This document shows, piece after piece, positions 10,339 through 20,491 of a DNA stretch of 64,000 nt. Below the pieces are notes generated by a model. The model did no database searches, had not been told where the DNA came from, and saw nothing but the letters and a program-made list of their open reading frames with translations. Position 1 is the first letter of the stretch, and the number at the start of each line of letters is the position of its first letter. The stretch covers positions 310,001 to 374,000 of the forward strand of contig NZ_RCZA01000002.1 of assembly GCF_006438925.1 (NCBI RefSeq), in the 5' to 3' direction. This DNA is from Pseudomonas mandelii (GTDB lineage Bacteria; Pseudomonadota; Gammaproteobacteria; Pseudomonadales; Pseudomonadaceae). Both the position numbers and the translations under genes were made by a program.

Positions 10339-10827
10339 ATGTCGAAACATCTTCTCAACCCCCAGGGCGACTTTCCTGCCGTCACTCTGGGTCGTCGCCT
10401 GGCAGCGATGTTCTACGACTTCTTGTTGTGTACCGCCCTGCTGATCGTCACCAGCGGCATTTACAAGATGATCCAGATGGCGATCATCGGCGAAGACAAA
10501 ATGCGCACCCTGACGGAAGCCGGCGCGCTGGACGGCGATCCATTGCTGTCAACGGTGCTGCTGTTTGTGCTGTTCGGCTTCTTCGCCAAGTTCTGGACCT
10601 GGTCCGGTCAGACCCTGGGCATGCAAGTCTGGTGCATCCGCGTACAAAACGCCGACGGCTCATCCATCAGCCTGTGGCAGGCGTTGCTGCGCTTTGTGGT
10701 GTCGATCGCGTCCTTGCTGTGCGTCGGGCTGGGTTTTTTCTGGTCGCTGTTCGACAATCAGAAACGCAGCTGGCATGACATCTACTCCAATACCCAGCTC
10801 GTGCGGATTCCAAAGAAAACAAAGTAG
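10339..10827 (+). CDS. RDD-family small membrane protein
   Basis: 162 residues with an RDD domain: GRRLAAMFYDFLLC at the N terminus carries the R and D of the name, followed by about four hydrophobic segments (roughly 25-45, 75-95, 120-140) and the closing WHDIYSNTQLVRI typical of the family. RDD proteins sit in the inner membrane; some have been linked to ion transport, but the function of this group is not established. I chose the ATG at 10339, preceded by AGAGG; an in-frame ATG at 10309 overlaps the terminator flank and lacks a ribosome site. It converges on nadA across a REPIN. Confidence 0.85.
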   Translation: MSKHLLNPQGDFPAVTLGRRLAAMFYDFLLCTALLIVTSGIYKMIQMAIIGEDKMRTLTEAGALDGDPLLSTVLLFVLFGFFAKFWTWSGQTLGMQVWCIRVQNADGSSISLWQALLRFVVSIASLLCVGLGFFWSLFDNQKRSWHDIYSNTQLVRIPKKTK

Positions 10828-10836
10828 CTCGCAAAA

Positions 10837-10916
10837 AAAAGATCGCAGCCTTCGGCAGCTCCTACAAGGTTCTATGTATACCCGTAGGAGCTGCCGAAGG
10901 CTGCGATCTTTTGATC
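10837..10916. repeat. Type-B REPIN between convergent genes
   Basis: AAAAGATCGCAGCCTTCGGC and its complement, with a ~20-bp spacer, form an almost perfect hairpin bounded by A-runs and T-runs. It lies between the RDD gene and nadA and could end transcripts from both sides. Confidence 0.9.
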
Positions 10917-10922
10917 TTTCCC

Positions 10923-11981
10923 TTAAGCGTTGCCGGCCAGTTTCATCCGCGCTGCCTGGGTGAAGTCGAGCATGCGCTTCAATGGCCGAATCGCTTGCGG
11001 GATCAAGGCAGGATCGACAAAAATCTCGTTAGTCCCCTCCTTCAAGCTCTTCAGCGTGCGCTCAAGGGTATTCATCGCCATCCACGGGCAATGTGCGCAA
11101 CTACGGCAGGCTGCGCCGTTACCGGCCGTTGGCGCTTCGATGAAGACCTTGTCCGGGCACAGCTGCTGCATCTTGTAGAAGATGCCGCGATCAGTGGCGA
11201 CGATAAAGGTCTTGTTCGGCAGGCTCTGCGCTGCCGCAATCAACTGACTGGTGGAGCCGACGGCATCCGCCAACTCGATCACCGACGTCGGCGACTCCGG
11301 GTGCACCAGAATCGCTGCGTCCGGGTACAGCGCCTTCATGTCTTCGAGCTGCTTGGACTTGAACTCTTCGTGAACGATACAGGCACCGTCCCACAGCAGC
11401 ATGTCCGCGCCAGTCTGGCGCTGGATGTAGGTGCCCAAGTGTTTGTCCGGGGCCCAGATGATGGTTTCGCCGTTATCCATCAGGCTTTCGACGATCTCCA
11501 GCGCGCAGCTTGAAGTCACCACCCAATCCGCCCGGGCTTTGACCGCCGCCGACGTGTTGGCATACACCACCACGGTACGCTCTGGGTGCTGATCACAGAA
11601 CGCCGAGAACTCGTCCACCGGACAACCCAGATCCAGCGAGCAGGTCGCTTCCAGGGTCGGCATCAGGATGCGTTTTTCCGGGTTGAGGATTTTGGCGGTC
11701 TCACCCATGAACTTCACACCGGCGACCACCACGGTCTTGGCCGGGTGAGCATTGCCGAAGCGGGCCATCTCCAGCGAGTCGGAGACACAGCCTCCGGTTT
11801 CTTCGGCCAGGGCCTGAATGACCGGATCGCAATAGAAGTGAGCAACCAGCACTGCATCCTGAGCCTTGAGCTCGGCAGCGATGGCGGCACGGTAATAGGC
11901 CTCCTCCTCGGCAGTCAGCGGCTTAGGCTGCTTGGCGTCGAGGTGGGCTTGAACCAGAAGGCGTTCGGAAATCTGCGTCAT
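10923..11981 (-). CDS. nadA: Quinolinate synthase A
   Basis: 352 residues. NadA condenses iminoaspartate (made by NadB) with dihydroxyacetone phosphate to quinolinate in de novo NAD synthesis, using an oxygen-sensitive 4Fe-4S cluster. The three cluster cysteines expected from E. coli (113, 200, 297) are here C114, C201 and C298; the CRSCAHC stretch also provides the CxxC pair typical of proteobacterial enzymes. The gene faces the RDD gene across a REPIN. No ribosome site is obvious upstream of the ATG. Family assignment is secure. Confidence 0.97.
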   Translation of the reverse strand: MTQISERLLVQAHLDAKQPKPLTAEEEAYYRAAIAAELKAQDAVLVAHFYCDPVIQALAEETGGCVSDSLEMARFGNAHPAKTVVVAGVKFMGETAKILNPEKRILMPTLEATCSLDLGCPVDEFSAFCDQHPERTVVVYANTSAAVKARADWVVTSSCALEIVESLMDNGETIIWAPDKHLGTYIQRQTGADMLLWDGACIVHEEFKSKQLEDMKALYPDAAILVHPESPTSVIELADAVGSTSQLIAAAQSLPNKTFIVATDRGIFYKMQQLCPDKVFIEAPTAGNGAACRSCAHCPWMAMNTLERTLKSLKEGTNEIFVDPALIPQAIRPLKRMLDFTQAARMKLAGNA

Positions 11982-12189
11982 GTTCGCAAGACCTGCAGGC
12001 GCATTCGCGCGAAAGTCGAGTATACACCCGGCTCCGGACCCTTCAGGGTACCGCCGGGAGAGTGAGTATCATCAGGCACGGACAACGTTGAAGCTGCGCA
12101 AGGCTACAGAATATCCCGTGGATGCAAAAGATGATTCTGACCTGCGTCACGGGTTGCAGCCCGGAACTGGGCGAGCTCAAATCGCGGGC

Positions 12190-12228
12190 AAAAAAAAATC
12201 CGGAAATCCTCACTTGCGTGGGCCTTCC
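12190..12228 (-). terminator. Possible terminator of tRNA-Lys
   Basis: On the minus strand an imperfect stem (12202-12228, GGAA/TTCC and CC.CAC/GTG.GG) is followed by GGA and a run of nine T. It lies 25 bp after the tRNA 3' end. Confidence 0.5.
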
Positions 12229-12252
12229 AGACTTTTAAAACTGCTACAAAAA

Positions 12253-12328
12253 TGGTGGGTCGTGTGGGATTCGAACCTACGACCAATTGGTTAAAAGCCA
12301 ACTGCTCTACCAACTGAGCTAACGACCC
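12253..12328 (-). tRNA. tRNA-Lys (anticodon TTT)
   Basis: The reverse complement reads GGGTCGTTAGCTCAGTTGGT at the 5' end, anticodon loop CTTTTAA, T-arm GTTCGAATC, acceptor ACGACCC, discriminator A and an encoded CCA: 76 nt. All four stems pair. It lies downstream of queC on the same strand; queuosine itself goes into other tRNAs (GUN anticodons), so the adjacency is not functional evidence. Confidence 0.97.
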
Positions 12329-12391
12329 GCTGTGTGGTGGCGCGTATAATACTGATTTTTAAGGACTATTCAACACCTAATTTGAAATAAA

Positions 12392-13084
12392 TCAAAAATA
12401 AGGTGTTGGGTCGCTGATCCCGGCTGCCGCAAAGCCTTCTGCACGCAGGCGGCAGCTGTCGCATTTGCCGCATGCGCGGCCATTATCGTCGGCCTGATAG
12501 CAGGAAACCGTCAGTCCATAATCAACACCCAGCTTCACGCCTGCCTGGACGATCTGCGCCTTGCTCAGGTTCTGCAGCGGTGCCTGGATGCGGAAACCGT
12601 TGCCTTCTACACCGGCCTTGGTCGCCAGATTGGCCATGCGCTCGAAAGACTCGATGAACTCGGGACGGCAGTCCGGGTAACCGGAGTAATCCACTGCGTT
12701 CACACCGATAAAGATGTCTCGCGCGCCGAGTACTTCAGCCCACCCCAGAGCCAGGGACAGAAACACCGTGTTGCGCGCCGGCACGTACGTTACCGGAATA
12801 CCTTCGCCCGCCTCTTCCGGCACGTCGATGCTGGTGTCGGTCAATGCCGAACCACCGATACCGTTCAGGTTCAAGCCGATCACCTTGTGCTCGACCACAC
12901 CCAGGTCACGGGCGACGCGGGCGGCGGCGTGCAATTCGGCATGAGACCGCTGACCGTAGTCGAAGCTCATGGTGTAGCAGCTGTAGCCTTCAGCGCGAGC
13001 CATGGCCACAACGGTCGCGGAGTCGAGGCCGCCGGACAGCAGGATGACCGCACGTTTTTCAGCAGTATTCAGTTGTTCAGTCAT
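12392..13084 (-). CDS. queC: 7-cyano-7-deazaguanine synthase
   Basis: 230 residues. QueC uses ATP and ammonia to turn carboxy-deazaguanine into preQ0 on the queuosine pathway. The PP-loop [13 protein letters not shown] lies near the N terminus, and the zinc ligands are C-terminal ([17 protein letters not shown]). The ATG at 13084 follows the queE stop at one base distance (TGAAATGA on the minus strand), so the two are translationally coupled. The open frame continues upstream, but only as out-of-frame queE sequence. QueE, directly upstream, makes its substrate. Confidence 0.96.
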   Translation of the reverse strand: MTEQLNTAEKRAVILLSGGLDSATVVAMARAEGYSCYTMSFDYGQRSHAELHAAARVARDLGVVEHKVIGLNLNGIGGSALTDTSIDVPEEAGEGIPVTYVPARNTVFLSLALGWAEVLGARDIFIGVNAVDYSGYPDCRPEFIESFERMANLATKAGVEGNGFRIQAPLQNLSKAQIVQAGVKLGVDYGLTVSCYQADDNGRACGKCDSCRLRAEGFAAAGISDPTPYF

Positions 13085-13085
13085 T

Positions 13086-13733
13086 TCAGCGCCCCGGCTC
13101 GTCATTCCAAAGATATTTATGCAACTGCAATTGCAGACGCACAGGCAGGTTGTCCGCCACCACCCAGTCAGCCAGGTCCCGAGCATTGAGGTCATGGTGA
13201 CTTGGCGAGAACAGGACTTCGCCGGCGCGCTGATCCAGACCGTACTGGATCAGCTTGGACACGGCCCAGTCATAGTCTTCCCGCGAGCAGATGACGAACT
13301 TCACCTGATCGTTGGGCGTGAGCAGTTCGATGTTCTCGTAGCGGTTGCGATGGGCTTCTTTCGAACCCGGGGTTTTCAGGTCGACGACGCGACTGACCCG
13401 TGGATCGACCGCCGAGATATCCAGGGCACCGCTGGTTTCCAGCGAGACCTCGTAACCGGCGTCACACAACTGCTTGAGCAATGGGATGGCGTTGGGTTGT
13501 GCCAGCGGCTCGCCGCCAGTGACACAGACGTAACGCGGACGAAAACCGGCCACTTGCTCAAGAATATCGTCGAGCGTGCGAATGGTGCCGCCAGTGAATG
13601 CATAAGCGCTGTCGCAGTATTGGCAACGCAATGGGCAACCGGTCAGGCGCACAAAAACAGTGGGCAGCCCGGCAGTCCGCGTTTCACCCTGCAACGAGTA
13701 GAAAACTTCGGTGATTCTCAATGTGTCTTGCAT
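13086..13733 (-). CDS. queE: 7-carboxy-7-deazaguanine synthase (radical SAM)
   Basis: 215 residues from the ATG at 13733 ([17 protein letters not shown], as in other pseudomonads); an in-frame ATG at 13748 would add five residues, and neither has a clear ribosome site. QueE rearranges 6-carboxytetrahydropterin to carboxy-deazaguanine. The radical-SAM cysteines are in [13 protein letters not shown] (CxxxCxxC), and the SAM-binding CVTGGEPL follows. It forms an operon with queC, its next enzyme. Pathway steps QueD and GCH are not in this window. Confidence 0.95.
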   Translation of the reverse strand: MQDTLRITEVFYSLQGETRTAGLPTVFVRLTGCPLRCQYCDSAYAFTGGTIRTLDDILEQVAGFRPRYVCVTGGEPLAQPNAIPLLKQLCDAGYEVSLETSGALDISAVDPRVSRVVDLKTPGSKEAHRNRYENIELLTPNDQVKFVICSREDYDWAVSKLIQYGLDQRAGEVLFSPSHHDLNARDLADWVVADNLPVRLQLQLHKYLWNDEPGR

Positions 13734-13851
13734 AGTCGCCACGGGCATAACAGCTAAACAGGCTGTCCGCCTCCGTCAGGCACTTCTAGGAACCCCGCCA
13801 CCGCGCAGATCCCAAAAAGCGTATTTCATAAAAAGGGCGTGAATTCTAACG

Positions 13852-13876
13852 AAAAAACCCGCGACAAGCGCGGGTT
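13852..13876 (-). terminator. Terminator of the tol-pal-cpoB operon
   Basis: AACCCGCG / CGCGGGTT (13856-13863, 13869-13876) followed on the minus strand by six T. It lies 25 bp after cpoB. Confidence 0.9.
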
Positions 13877-13900
13877 TCTTCAAAACGGGTCAAGCTGCCC

Positions 13901-14740
13901 TTACATTTTTTGCAGATCACGCTGGGCCAGCTGAGCGGCGGAAGTGCCCGGATATTGGGACACAACCTGTTGCAGAATACCTTTGACCTTGTCGGGATGA
14001 CCGAGGCGGCGTTCTACATCAGCCAGCTTGTACAGCGAATCAGGCACTTTGGGATGCTTGGGGTACAGCTGTGAAACCTTAGCAAAAGCCTGACCTGCAC
14101 CTTGCAGATCGCCCTTGGCCAAGTTCACTTCGCCCAACCAGTACTGGGCATTACCCGCGTACTGACTGTTCGGGTACTTGCGCAGGAATGCGGCAAACGC
14201 CTGGCTGGCCTTGTCGAAATCCTTGGCTTTGATCAGGTCGAAGGCTGCGTCGTAATACAGTTTTTCCTTCGCCGGATCAGCCGGTTCGCTACCCGCGGCA
14301 GGTGCTTGAGCGGCTGCCGCTCCTGCGGCTGCACCCGCTGCTGCACCGGGGGCATTCAAACTGCCACCGGTGGAAGAATTTTCAGGAGTCGCGGCTGGTG
14401 CAACGCCGGTTCCTATGCGCCGATCAAGATCCTGATATCGCTCCAGGTTTTCTTGCTTCATGCGCGCTACATCATTTTGCAGAACTTCGATGATGCCTTG
14501 TTGGCGCGAGATCTGCTCCTGCATCGATTGCAGTTGGTTGAACAGCTCGCCCTGTGCCGAGACAGGGGCCGAAACCCCTCCCCCGGCATAGGCGCCGTTC
14601 GTACCGTAACCCGCAGGCGGATTATTAGTCCCGCTATTGTTATAGCCGGAGTCATTATCGACCACAGGAACCGCAGCCCACACCGCAAGCGGTGCGAGAC
14701 TGAGAGCCAAAACAGTTACAGCACGACGGCACGTTCGCAT
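13901..14740 (-). CDS. cpoB: Cell division coordinator CpoB (YbgF), periplasmic TPR protein
   Basis: 279 residues. A cleavable signal peptide is visible (MRTCRRAVTVLALSLAPLAV, then WAA). A short coiled coil follows (about 62-105, FNQLQSMQEQISRQQGIIEV), then an Ala/Pro-rich linker (about 110-150) and TPR repeats (about 155-279: KLYYDAAFDLIKAKDFDKAS, NAQYWLGEV, SLYKLADVERRLG). CpoB links the Tol-Pal system with peptidoglycan synthase PBP1b at the division septum. It is the last gene of the tol cluster, 6 bp after pal, with a terminator behind it. The linker, rich in GAAAGAAAG-like repeats, is longer than I recall from E. coli. Confidence 0.94.
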   Translation of the reverse strand: MRTCRRAVTVLALSLAPLAVWAAVPVVDNDSGYNNSGTNNPPAGYGTNGAYAGGGVSAPVSAQGELFNQLQSMQEQISRQQGIIEVLQNDVARMKQENLERYQDLDRRIGTGVAPAATPENSSTGGSLNAPGAAAGAAAGAAAAQAPAAGSEPADPAKEKLYYDAAFDLIKAKDFDKASQAFAAFLRKYPNSQYAGNAQYWLGEVNLAKGDLQGAGQAFAKVSQLYPKHPKVPDSLYKLADVERRLGHPDKVKGILQQVVSQYPGTSAAQLAQRDLQKM

Positions 14741-14746
14741 GACGAA

Positions 14747-15244
14747 TTACTTACGCAGTTCGACGCGACGGTTTTGAGCCCAGGACTGCTCGTCGTTGCC
14801 GGTAGCAACTGGACGCTCTTCGCCGTAGGAAACCAGTTCCAGCTGAGCTGGGGAAACACCTTGCAGTACCAGGTAACGCTGAACGGCTTTCGCACGACGC
14901 TCGCCCAGTGCCATGTTGTACTCACGAGTACCACGTTCGTCGGTGTTGCCTTCCAGAACAACGCGAGCGCCGTTTGCTTTCAGGTCTTTGGCGTGAACGT
15001 CCAGAGCGCGCATGGCTTCTGGCTTCAGGTCCGAACTGTCGTATTCGAAGTAGAAAGTGGTGATTGCGCGCAGAGCAGCTTCTTCGCTCAGGGAGCCGTC
15101 AACTGCACCAGTGTTTGCGCCGTAACCAGCGTTTGGATCTACAGCGCCTTCACCGGCATTGTCGCCGCCTTTGGACGAGCAACCTACAGCTACAGCCATG
15201 GCCAGAGCCAGCGCAGCAAATTTACCAAACTTCAGCATTTCCAT
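14747..15244 (-). CDS. pal: Peptidoglycan-associated lipoprotein Pal (OprL)
   Basis: 165 residues. A lipoprotein signal peptide ends in AVAVGC with the acylated Cys at 22, followed by SS, which directs it to the outer membrane. The OmpA-like peptidoglycan-binding domain covers about 55-165 (TNTDER-type motif as [13 protein letters not shown], then [13 protein letters not shown]). Pal holds the outer membrane to the wall and is moved by TolQRA-TolB during constriction. TAGGAGTTTCACG precedes the ATG. It sits between tolB and cpoB on the same strand. Confidence 0.98.
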   Translation of the reverse strand: MEMLKFGKFAALALAMAVAVGCSSKGGDNAGEGAVDPNAGYGANTGAVDGSLSEEAALRAITTFYFEYDSSDLKPEAMRALDVHAKDLKANGARVVLEGNTDERGTREYNMALGERRAKAVQRYLVLQGVSPAQLELVSYGEERPVATGNDEQSWAQNRRVELRK

Positions 15245-15296
15245 CGTGAAACTCCTAATGAACCCCAGTGTGTTAAGTACAACGTGTAGCGCCGCG

Positions 15297-16598
15297 TCAG
15301 TTCAGGTAAGGGGACCAGGAAGGTTCTCTGACTTCGCCTTGTGCGGTAGGAAGCGGGAGCCTTACGCGTCCATTAATGGACACGAGCATCAAGACTCCCC
15401 GGCCCTGCTGGCGGGTGGCGTAGATTACCATGGTGCCGTTGGGCGCAACAGTAGGCGACTCGTCCAGAGTGCTATCAGTGAGGATTTTTACGCTTCCGCG
15501 CTGCAAATCCTGGGCCGCCACCTTGAAATTAGTGAAACCTTCCTGACGATGGATCATCACCAGGGTCTTTTCATCAGCCGAAAGCTTAGGGTTGGCGTTG
15601 TAGTTACCGATAAAGGTCACACGTTCCGCACCACCACCGCCTGCGCTGGTTTTGTAGATCTGCGGCTTGCCGCCACGGTCCGAGGTGAAGTAGATGGTCG
15701 AACCATCTTTACCCCAGAACGGTTCGGTGTTGATGCCAGGACCGTTAGTGACACGCGTGATCTGACGCGAACCCAGGTTCATCACGTAGATGTCCGGGTT
15801 GCCATCTTTCGACAGTACGAATGCCAGACGATTGCCATCAGGTGACCATGCTGGCGCGCCATTCAGGCCTTCGAAGTTGGTGATCTGCTCACGGCGACCG
15901 GTGTCGATGTTCTGCATGAAGATACGCGGACGCTTCTGCTCGAACGACACATAAGCGATGCGCTTGCCGTCCGGTGCGAAACGCGGCGACAGGATCGGCT
16001 CGCGCGATTGCAGCAGGGTCACAGCACGGGCACCGTCATAGTCCGAACGTTGCAGCGTGTAACGAGTGTTCTTCTCGGAGAAACGCTCAGCCGTCACGTA
16101 CAGCAGACGCGTCGAGAACGCACCTTTGATACCGGTGAGTTTTTCGAACGACTGGTCCGCAATGTAGTGCGACATGTCGCGCAGTTGATCGACGCTACCC
16201 GACACGCTGCCGGTCAGCACTTGCTGCTCGGTGGCGACGTTGAACAGTGCGTACTGGACCTGCAGACGACCGCCCGCAGGAGCAATGCTGCCGACCATGA
16301 CGTACTGGGCGCCCAGCGCCTTGAAGTCACGGAAGATGATTTCGCTGGCCTGGCTTGGCTGGCTGATCATGTTCTGTTTAGGAATCGGCGAGTAGTAACC
16401 CGAGTTGCGCAGGTCGTTACCGATGATTTCGGCCATGTCGTCCGGCAGAACGCTGCCGCCCTGGTTGCCAAACGGAACGACTGCGATCGGGGTGGCCCGA
16501 TCACTGCCGCTGGTGACCAGAATGTTTTTTTCATCTGCTGCCGCTATCCCTGCCAGGCAGCAGATAACGACAAGCATTCCTCGAAGAAGGTTTCTCAC
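15297..16598 (-). CDS. tolB: Tol-Pal system protein TolB
   Basis: 433 residues with an N-terminal signal peptide ([20 protein letters not shown]), an N-terminal alpha/beta domain (about 25-165) and a six-bladed beta-propeller made of PDG/WSPDG repeats (about 170-430, such as [13 protein letters not shown] and [13 protein letters not shown]). TolB is periplasmic and shuttles Pal. Its ATG overlaps the tolA stop by 4 bp, so translation is coupled. The 52-bp gap to pal has no terminator. Confidence 0.98.
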   Translation of the reverse strand: MRNLLRGMLVVICCLAGIAAADEKNILVTSGSDRATPIAVVPFGNQGGSVLPDDMAEIIGNDLRNSGYYSPIPKQNMISQPSQASEIIFRDFKALGAQYVMVGSIAPAGGRLQVQYALFNVATEQQVLTGSVSGSVDQLRDMSHYIADQSFEKLTGIKGAFSTRLLYVTAERFSEKNTRYTLQRSDYDGARAVTLLQSREPILSPRFAPDGKRIAYVSFEQKRPRIFMQNIDTGRREQITNFEGLNGAPAWSPDGNRLAFVLSKDGNPDIYVMNLGSRQITRVTNGPGINTEPFWGKDGSTIYFTSDRGGKPQIYKTSAGGGGAERVTFIGNYNANPKLSADEKTLVMIHRQEGFTNFKVAAQDLQRGSVKILTDSTLDESPTVAPNGTMVIYATRQQGRGVLMLVSINGRVRLPLPTAQGEVREPSWSPYLN

Positions 16599-17674
16599 AA
16601 GGCTAGATCCTCAGGTGTGAATGTCATCTTGAATGAACGATACGGAGCGAAATCGCTCGGCTTCATTCCCTGCATTTCTGTCAAACGTCCAATATTCTTC
16701 ACTGCCGCTACAGCCGAAGCGTCGAACGGACCATCGCCACTGGACTTGGCCACGCTGACCGAAGTCACCGTACCGTCCGGCAACATGCCGATTTGCAACA
16801 CGACTGTCATGCCTTTGCGGGCCGAAGGTGGACGAGCCCAGCCTTCCGCTGCACGAGCACGGATCAGATCATCGAAACTACCGGCGACTTCGTCACCCTG
16901 CTCATCCGCCAAGGCCTGCTGACGCTGCGGCGTGTCGGAAAGCAAATCTGCCAGGGCCTGAGCCTTTTTGTCTTCGGCGGATTTACGTGCCGCTTCCTGC
17001 GATTTTTTCTTCGCAGCATCGGCAGCAGCTTTCTTCTTCGCGTCTTCGGCGACTTTCTTCTTCGCCTCTTCAGCTTCAGATTTCTTCTTGGCGTCTTCCG
17101 CGGCTTTCTTTTTCGCGTCTTCGACGATCTTTTTCTTCGCTTCTTCAGCGGCCGCTTTCTTGGCCTCTTCTTCAGCTGCTTTCTTGGCTTCTTCTTCAGA
17201 CTTCTTCTTGGCTATATCAGCCAATTGTTTCTCTTCGGCCTTTTTAGCTTCGGCGGTCTTCTTCGCTTCATCGGCTTTCTTGGCTTCATCAGCCTTTTTA
17301 GCCTCTTCCGCTTTCTTCGTCTCGTCGGCCTTTTTGGATTCTTCGGCTTTTTGAGCCGAATCTTCCTTCTTTTGTTCCGCGGCTTTGATCGCTTCCTGCT
17401 CGATCTTTTTCTGTTCCATCTGTTCGACTTCGGTCTGGCGCGCGGCGGATTTCTTCGCCTCACCCGCAATCTTCTGATTGGTCTGGGTGGTCGCCTGACT
17501 TTTCGATTTCAGTTGGTACAGGGTCGCCTGCACGATCGGCTTGGCCGGCGGCAGTTCCGGTGTGAAGGCAAAACTGACGAACAGCATGCCGAAAACCAGC
17601 ACGTGCAAGACAAGCGCCCAGACACTAGGCCAGAAGTAGCTTTCCGAGGCGGACGGCTCTCGCATTTGCTGCAT
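16595..17674 (-). CDS. tolA: Tol-Pal system protein TolA
   Basis: 359 residues: one N-terminal membrane segment (about 15-38, [20 protein letters not shown]), a long charged helix rich in Lys, Ala and Glu (about 70-250, [18 protein letters not shown] repeats), and a folded C-terminal domain (about 260-359) with the TonB-like fold. TolA spans the periplasm and couples the proton force gathered by TolQR to TolB-Pal. The low-complexity helix is encoded by repetitive DNA (17000-17400) that is prone to length change. The start shares one base with the tolR stop (TGATG). Confidence 0.97.
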   Translation of the reverse strand: MQQMREPSASESYFWPSVWALVLHVLVFGMLFVSFAFTPELPPAKPIVQATLYQLKSKSQATTQTNQKIAGEAKKSAARQTEVEQMEQKKIEQEAIKAAEQKKEDSAQKAEESKKADETKKAEEAKKADEAKKADEAKKTAEAKKAEEKQLADIAKKKSEEEAKKAAEEEAKKAAAEEAKKKIVEDAKKKAAEDAKKKSEAEEAKKKVAEDAKKKAAADAAKKKSQEAARKSAEDKKAQALADLLSDTPQRQQALADEQGDEVAGSFDDLIRARAAEGWARPPSARKGMTVVLQIGMLPDGTVTSVSVAKSSGDGPFDASAVAAVKNIGRLTEMQGMKPSDFAPYRSFKMTFTPEDLAL

Positions 17675-18135
17675 CAGGGTGCCTCGGTAATCAAGCCAAC
17701 ATTACCGACCCCGGCTTTCTGCAACCCGCCCATGGCGCCCATGACGGAACCGTAGTCGACGGTTTTGTCGCCGCGGATGAACACCTGAGTACGCTTGCCA
17801 CCTTCAGTGCCGGCGCGAATGATTTTGGTCACGGCGTCGGTCATCTGCGGCAAGGTCATGGCCTTGTCCTGCTGTTTTTCGGTGTCGACTTCGCTGCCAA
17901 GGTTCCAGTAGTAGGTCTTGTCAGCCTTGATCGAAATGGTCAGGACCTGGGTGTTGTTGTCCTGCGGCAAGGCTTCGCTGGAAACCTTGGGCAGATCAAC
18001 TTTCACGCCCTGATTGAGCATCGGAGCGGTCACCATGAAGATGACCAGCAGCACCAACATCACGTCGATGTAAGGCACCACGTTCATCTCGGCAACCGGC
18101 TTGCGCTTTTTGCGAGCTCGAGCGATTAAAGCCAT
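17674..18135 (-). CDS. tolR: Tol-Pal system protein TolR
   Basis: 153 residues, ExbD/TolR family: a single membrane helix near the N terminus (about 20-42) containing the proton-path Asp in VVPYIDVMLVLLVIFMV, then a periplasmic domain. With TolQ it forms the proton-driven motor. The gene begins 14 bp after tolQ and its last base is the first of tolA. Confidence 0.97.
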   Translation of the reverse strand: MALIARARKKRKPVAEMNVVPYIDVMLVLLVIFMVTAPMLNQGVKVDLPKVSSEALPQDNNTQVLTISIKADKTYYWNLGSEVDTEKQQDKAMTLPQMTDAVTKIIRAGTEGGKRTQVFIRGDKTVDYGSVMGAMGGLQKAGVGNVGLITEAP

Positions 18136-18149
18136 TGGAAATTACCTGC

Positions 18150-18845
18150 TTATTCTTCGCTGGTGTGCACTTTGCGGTGCAGGATCGCCTGGAATTCGTC
18201 GGCGAAGGTGTAGTAACGGCTCAGCAGGGTTTCGCTGCGAGCAGCAAAACGGTTGTAAGCGATAACGGCCGGGATGGCGGCGAACAAGCCGATCGCGGTT
18301 GCAATCAGTGCCTCGGCAATACCTGGAGCCACAGTGGCCAGCGTCGCTTGCTGGGCAGTTGCCAGACCACGGAAGGAGTTCATGATCCCCCAGACGGTAC
18401 CGAACAGACCGATGTACGGGCTGACGGAACCTACGGTCGCGAGGAACGGCAGGCTCTGCTCGAGCTTTTCTTCTTCGCGGGAAATGGCCACGCGCATGGC
18501 ACGGGCCACGCCTTCCATGACCGCTTCCGGGTCAACGCCTGGCTGCTGGCGCAGACGGGAGAATTCCTTGAAACCTGCACGGAAGATCTGCTCTACGCCC
18601 GAATCCGGATCAGGGTTGCTGCCGGCCTGACGGTAGAGTTTGGACAGGTCGATACCCGACCAGAAGCGCTCTTCAAAGCTCTCCAGGGCACGTCGACCGG
18701 CGCGCAGCAGATTGCTGCGCTGAAAGATCATGATCCATGAGGTCACCGATGCGGCTACCAGGATCAGCATTACCAGTTGCACCACGATACTGGCATTGCT
18801 GACCAGGCTCCACATGGAGGAATGGTCGACGACGTTAGCTTCCAC
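18150..18845 (-). CDS. tolQ: Tol-Pal system protein TolQ
   Basis: 231 residues, MotA/TolQ/ExbB family, with three membrane helices (about 15-38, 130-152 and 165-190), including the family block [17 protein letters not shown] and the proton-path Thr in [13 protein letters not shown]. Forms the pentameric stator around TolR. Its ATG overlaps the end of ybgC by 11 bp. It is the second gene of the ybgC-tolQRAB-pal-cpoB unit. Confidence 0.97.
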   Translation of the reverse strand: MEANVVDHSSMWSLVSNASIVVQLVMLILVAASVTSWIMIFQRSNLLRAGRRALESFEERFWSGIDLSKLYRQAGSNPDPDSGVEQIFRAGFKEFSRLRQQPGVDPEAVMEGVARAMRVAISREEEKLEQSLPFLATVGSVSPYIGLFGTVWGIMNSFRGLATAQQATLATVAPGIAEALIATAIGLFAAIPAVIAYNRFAARSETLLSRYYTFADEFQAILHRKVHTSEE

Positions 18846-19302
18846 GCTTTATCTCCTGCTTTGAGTGTGTACCCGCGCCGCTCACGTCGGCAAAGGCCGC
18901 ACGTAGAGCTTCGGGAATGGCCCGGGGTTTCAAACTGTTAGTGCGCACACAGGCCACCAAAAACTGCCCTTCGCAGAGCAGCGCATTATCCGTGGCTCGC
19001 CTGACCTGCTGTTTGAAGCGCAGGCTGACACGGTTCAATTCGATTACTTCAGCGCTTACCAGCAGCTCGTCGTCCAGTCGCGCCGGCGCGTGGTAACGCG
19101 CTTCGCTGGAATGCACGACGAACAACAGGTCCTCACCTGCAAGCTGGGATTGGGCAAAGCCCAGCTCCCGGAGCCGCTCGGTTCGAGCCCGTTCCATAAA
19201 CTTGAGGTAATTAACGTAATACACGATGCCGCCCGCATCGGTGTCCTCGTAATAAACGCGACAACGAAGTGCGAAAGGCTCAAGCCCGTTTTGCGCGCGC
19301 AT
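18835..19302 (-). CDS. ybgC: Acyl-CoA thioesterase YbgC, hot-dog fold
   Basis: 155 residues. The family motif [19 protein letters not shown] holds the catalytic Asp of 4-hydroxybenzoyl-CoA-thioesterase-like hot-dog enzymes. YbgC hydrolyses short acyl-CoA (or acyl-carrier) thioesters and is a constant first gene of Tol-Pal operons, although its link to envelope division is unclear. It is the promoter-proximal gene; the 127-bp gap before ruvB has a 14-bp perfect palindrome (19382-19395). Confidence 0.93.
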   Translation of the reverse strand: MRAQNGLEPFALRCRVYYEDTDAGGIVYYVNYLKFMERARTERLRELGFAQSQLAGEDLLFVVHSSEARYHAPARLDDELLVSAEVIELNRVSLRFKQQVRRATDNALLCEGQFLVACVRTNSLKPRAIPEALRAAFADVSGAGTHSKQEIKRGS

Positions 19303-19429
19303 ACTCTAGTGCTTACTCCTCAGGTTGCCAATCCGGCCAGGCAACTGTTTTTCATTGATTCACGGCTTTGTGGCGAAAGTACGGTCCTAGGACCGCACAA
19401 ACCCCGAATAAATCAGCGCGCAAAGGTTA

Positions 19430-20491
19430 TTAATCGTCCACGGCATCGAGGAACTCGTCTACCACGGGCATCTCGCCCAATCGTGACGGAATGTTTAAAC
19501 CGAAGTGCAGGTACGCATGCCGGGTCACCACTCGCCCCCGCGGCGTACGCATGATGTAGCCCTGCTGGATCAGGTACGGCTCCAGCACGTCTTCAATGGT
19601 GTGGCGCTCTTCACTGATGGCTGCGGCGAGGCTGTCGACCCCGACCGGCCCACCGTCGAACTTCTCGATCATGGTCAACAACAGACGTCGATCCTGGTGA
19701 TCGAAACCACGCTCGTCGACATCCAATAGGTTCAAGGCGAGGTCGGCGATCGGTTTGGTAATGTGGCCCTTGGCGCGTACTTCGGCGAAATCCCGAACCC
19801 GGCGCAGCAAGCGGTTGGCGATCCGCGGCGTACCACGGGCACGACGGGCGATTTCGAAGGCGCCTTCCGGGTCCAGCGGCAAGCCGAGGATGTTAGCCGA
19901 ACGACTGACAATCGTTGCCAGATCCGCGGTGTTGTAAAACTCCAGGCGCTGGACGATCCCGAAACGGTCGCGCAGCGGATTGGTCAGCATCCCCGCCCGC
20001 GTCGTCGCACCGACCAGGGTGAACGGCGGCAGGTCAAGCTTGATCGAGCGCGCAGCCGGCCCTTCGCCAATCATGATGTCGAGCTGGAAATCTTCCATGG
20101 CCGGGTACAGCACTTCTTCGACGATTGGCGAGAGCCGATGGATTTCGTCGATGAACAGCACGTCGTGTGGCTCAAGATTGGTCAGCAGCGCAGCCAGATC
20201 ACCCGGGCGTTCAAGCACGGGGCCCGAGGTACTCTTGATCGAGACCCCCATTTCCTGGGCGATGATGTTGGCCAAGGTAGTTTTACCCAGACCCGGCGGG
20301 CCGAAAATCAGCGTGTGGTCCAGGGATTCATTACGCCCACGGGCAGCCTGGATGAACAACTCCATTTGCTCGCGAACGGTCGGCTGGCCAATGTACTCGG
20401 CCAGGCTGACAGGGCGAATCGCCCGGTCCTGGACTTCCTCGCGATCACGAGGGCCCGGTGTGGCGGTAATCAGACGATCAGCTTCAATCAC
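19430..20491 (-). CDS. ruvB: Holliday junction branch-migration ATPase RuvB
   Basis: 353 residues. Walker A is GPPGLGKT (64-71) and Walker B is FIDEIHRL; the C-terminal winged helix ([17 protein letters not shown]) binds DNA. RuvB hexamers drive branch migration with RuvA. The ATG follows the ruvA stop without a spacer, so the two are co-translated. Order on the minus strand is ruvC-ruvA-ruvB. Confidence 0.98.
   Translation of the reverse strand: MIEADRLITATPGPRDREEVQDRAIRPVSLAEYIGQPTVREQMELFIQAARGRNESLDHTLIFGPPGLGKTTLANIIAQEMGVSIKSTSGPVLERPGDLAALLTNLEPHDVLFIDEIHRLSPIVEEVLYPAMEDFQLDIMIGEGPAARSIKLDLPPFTLVGATTRAGMLTNPLRDRFGIVQRLEFYNTADLATIVSRSANILGLPLDPEGAFEIARRARGTPRIANRLLRRVRDFAEVRAKGHITKPIADLALNLLDVDERGFDHQDRRLLLTMIEKFDGGPVGVDSLAAAISEERHTIEDVLEPYLIQQGYIMRTPRGRVVTRHAYLHFGLNIPSRLGEMPVVDEFLDAVDD

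Noticed and set aside
12253..13733. Functional link of tRNA-Lys with queE-queC
   Set aside because: Queuosine is placed in GUN-anticodon tRNAs; tRNA-Lys(TTT) is not a substrate, so the adjacency is only positional.
16980..17420. Tandem repeat locus or coiled-coil pseudogene
   Set aside because: The repetitive DNA simply encodes the Lys/Ala/Glu helix of TolA in an intact frame.
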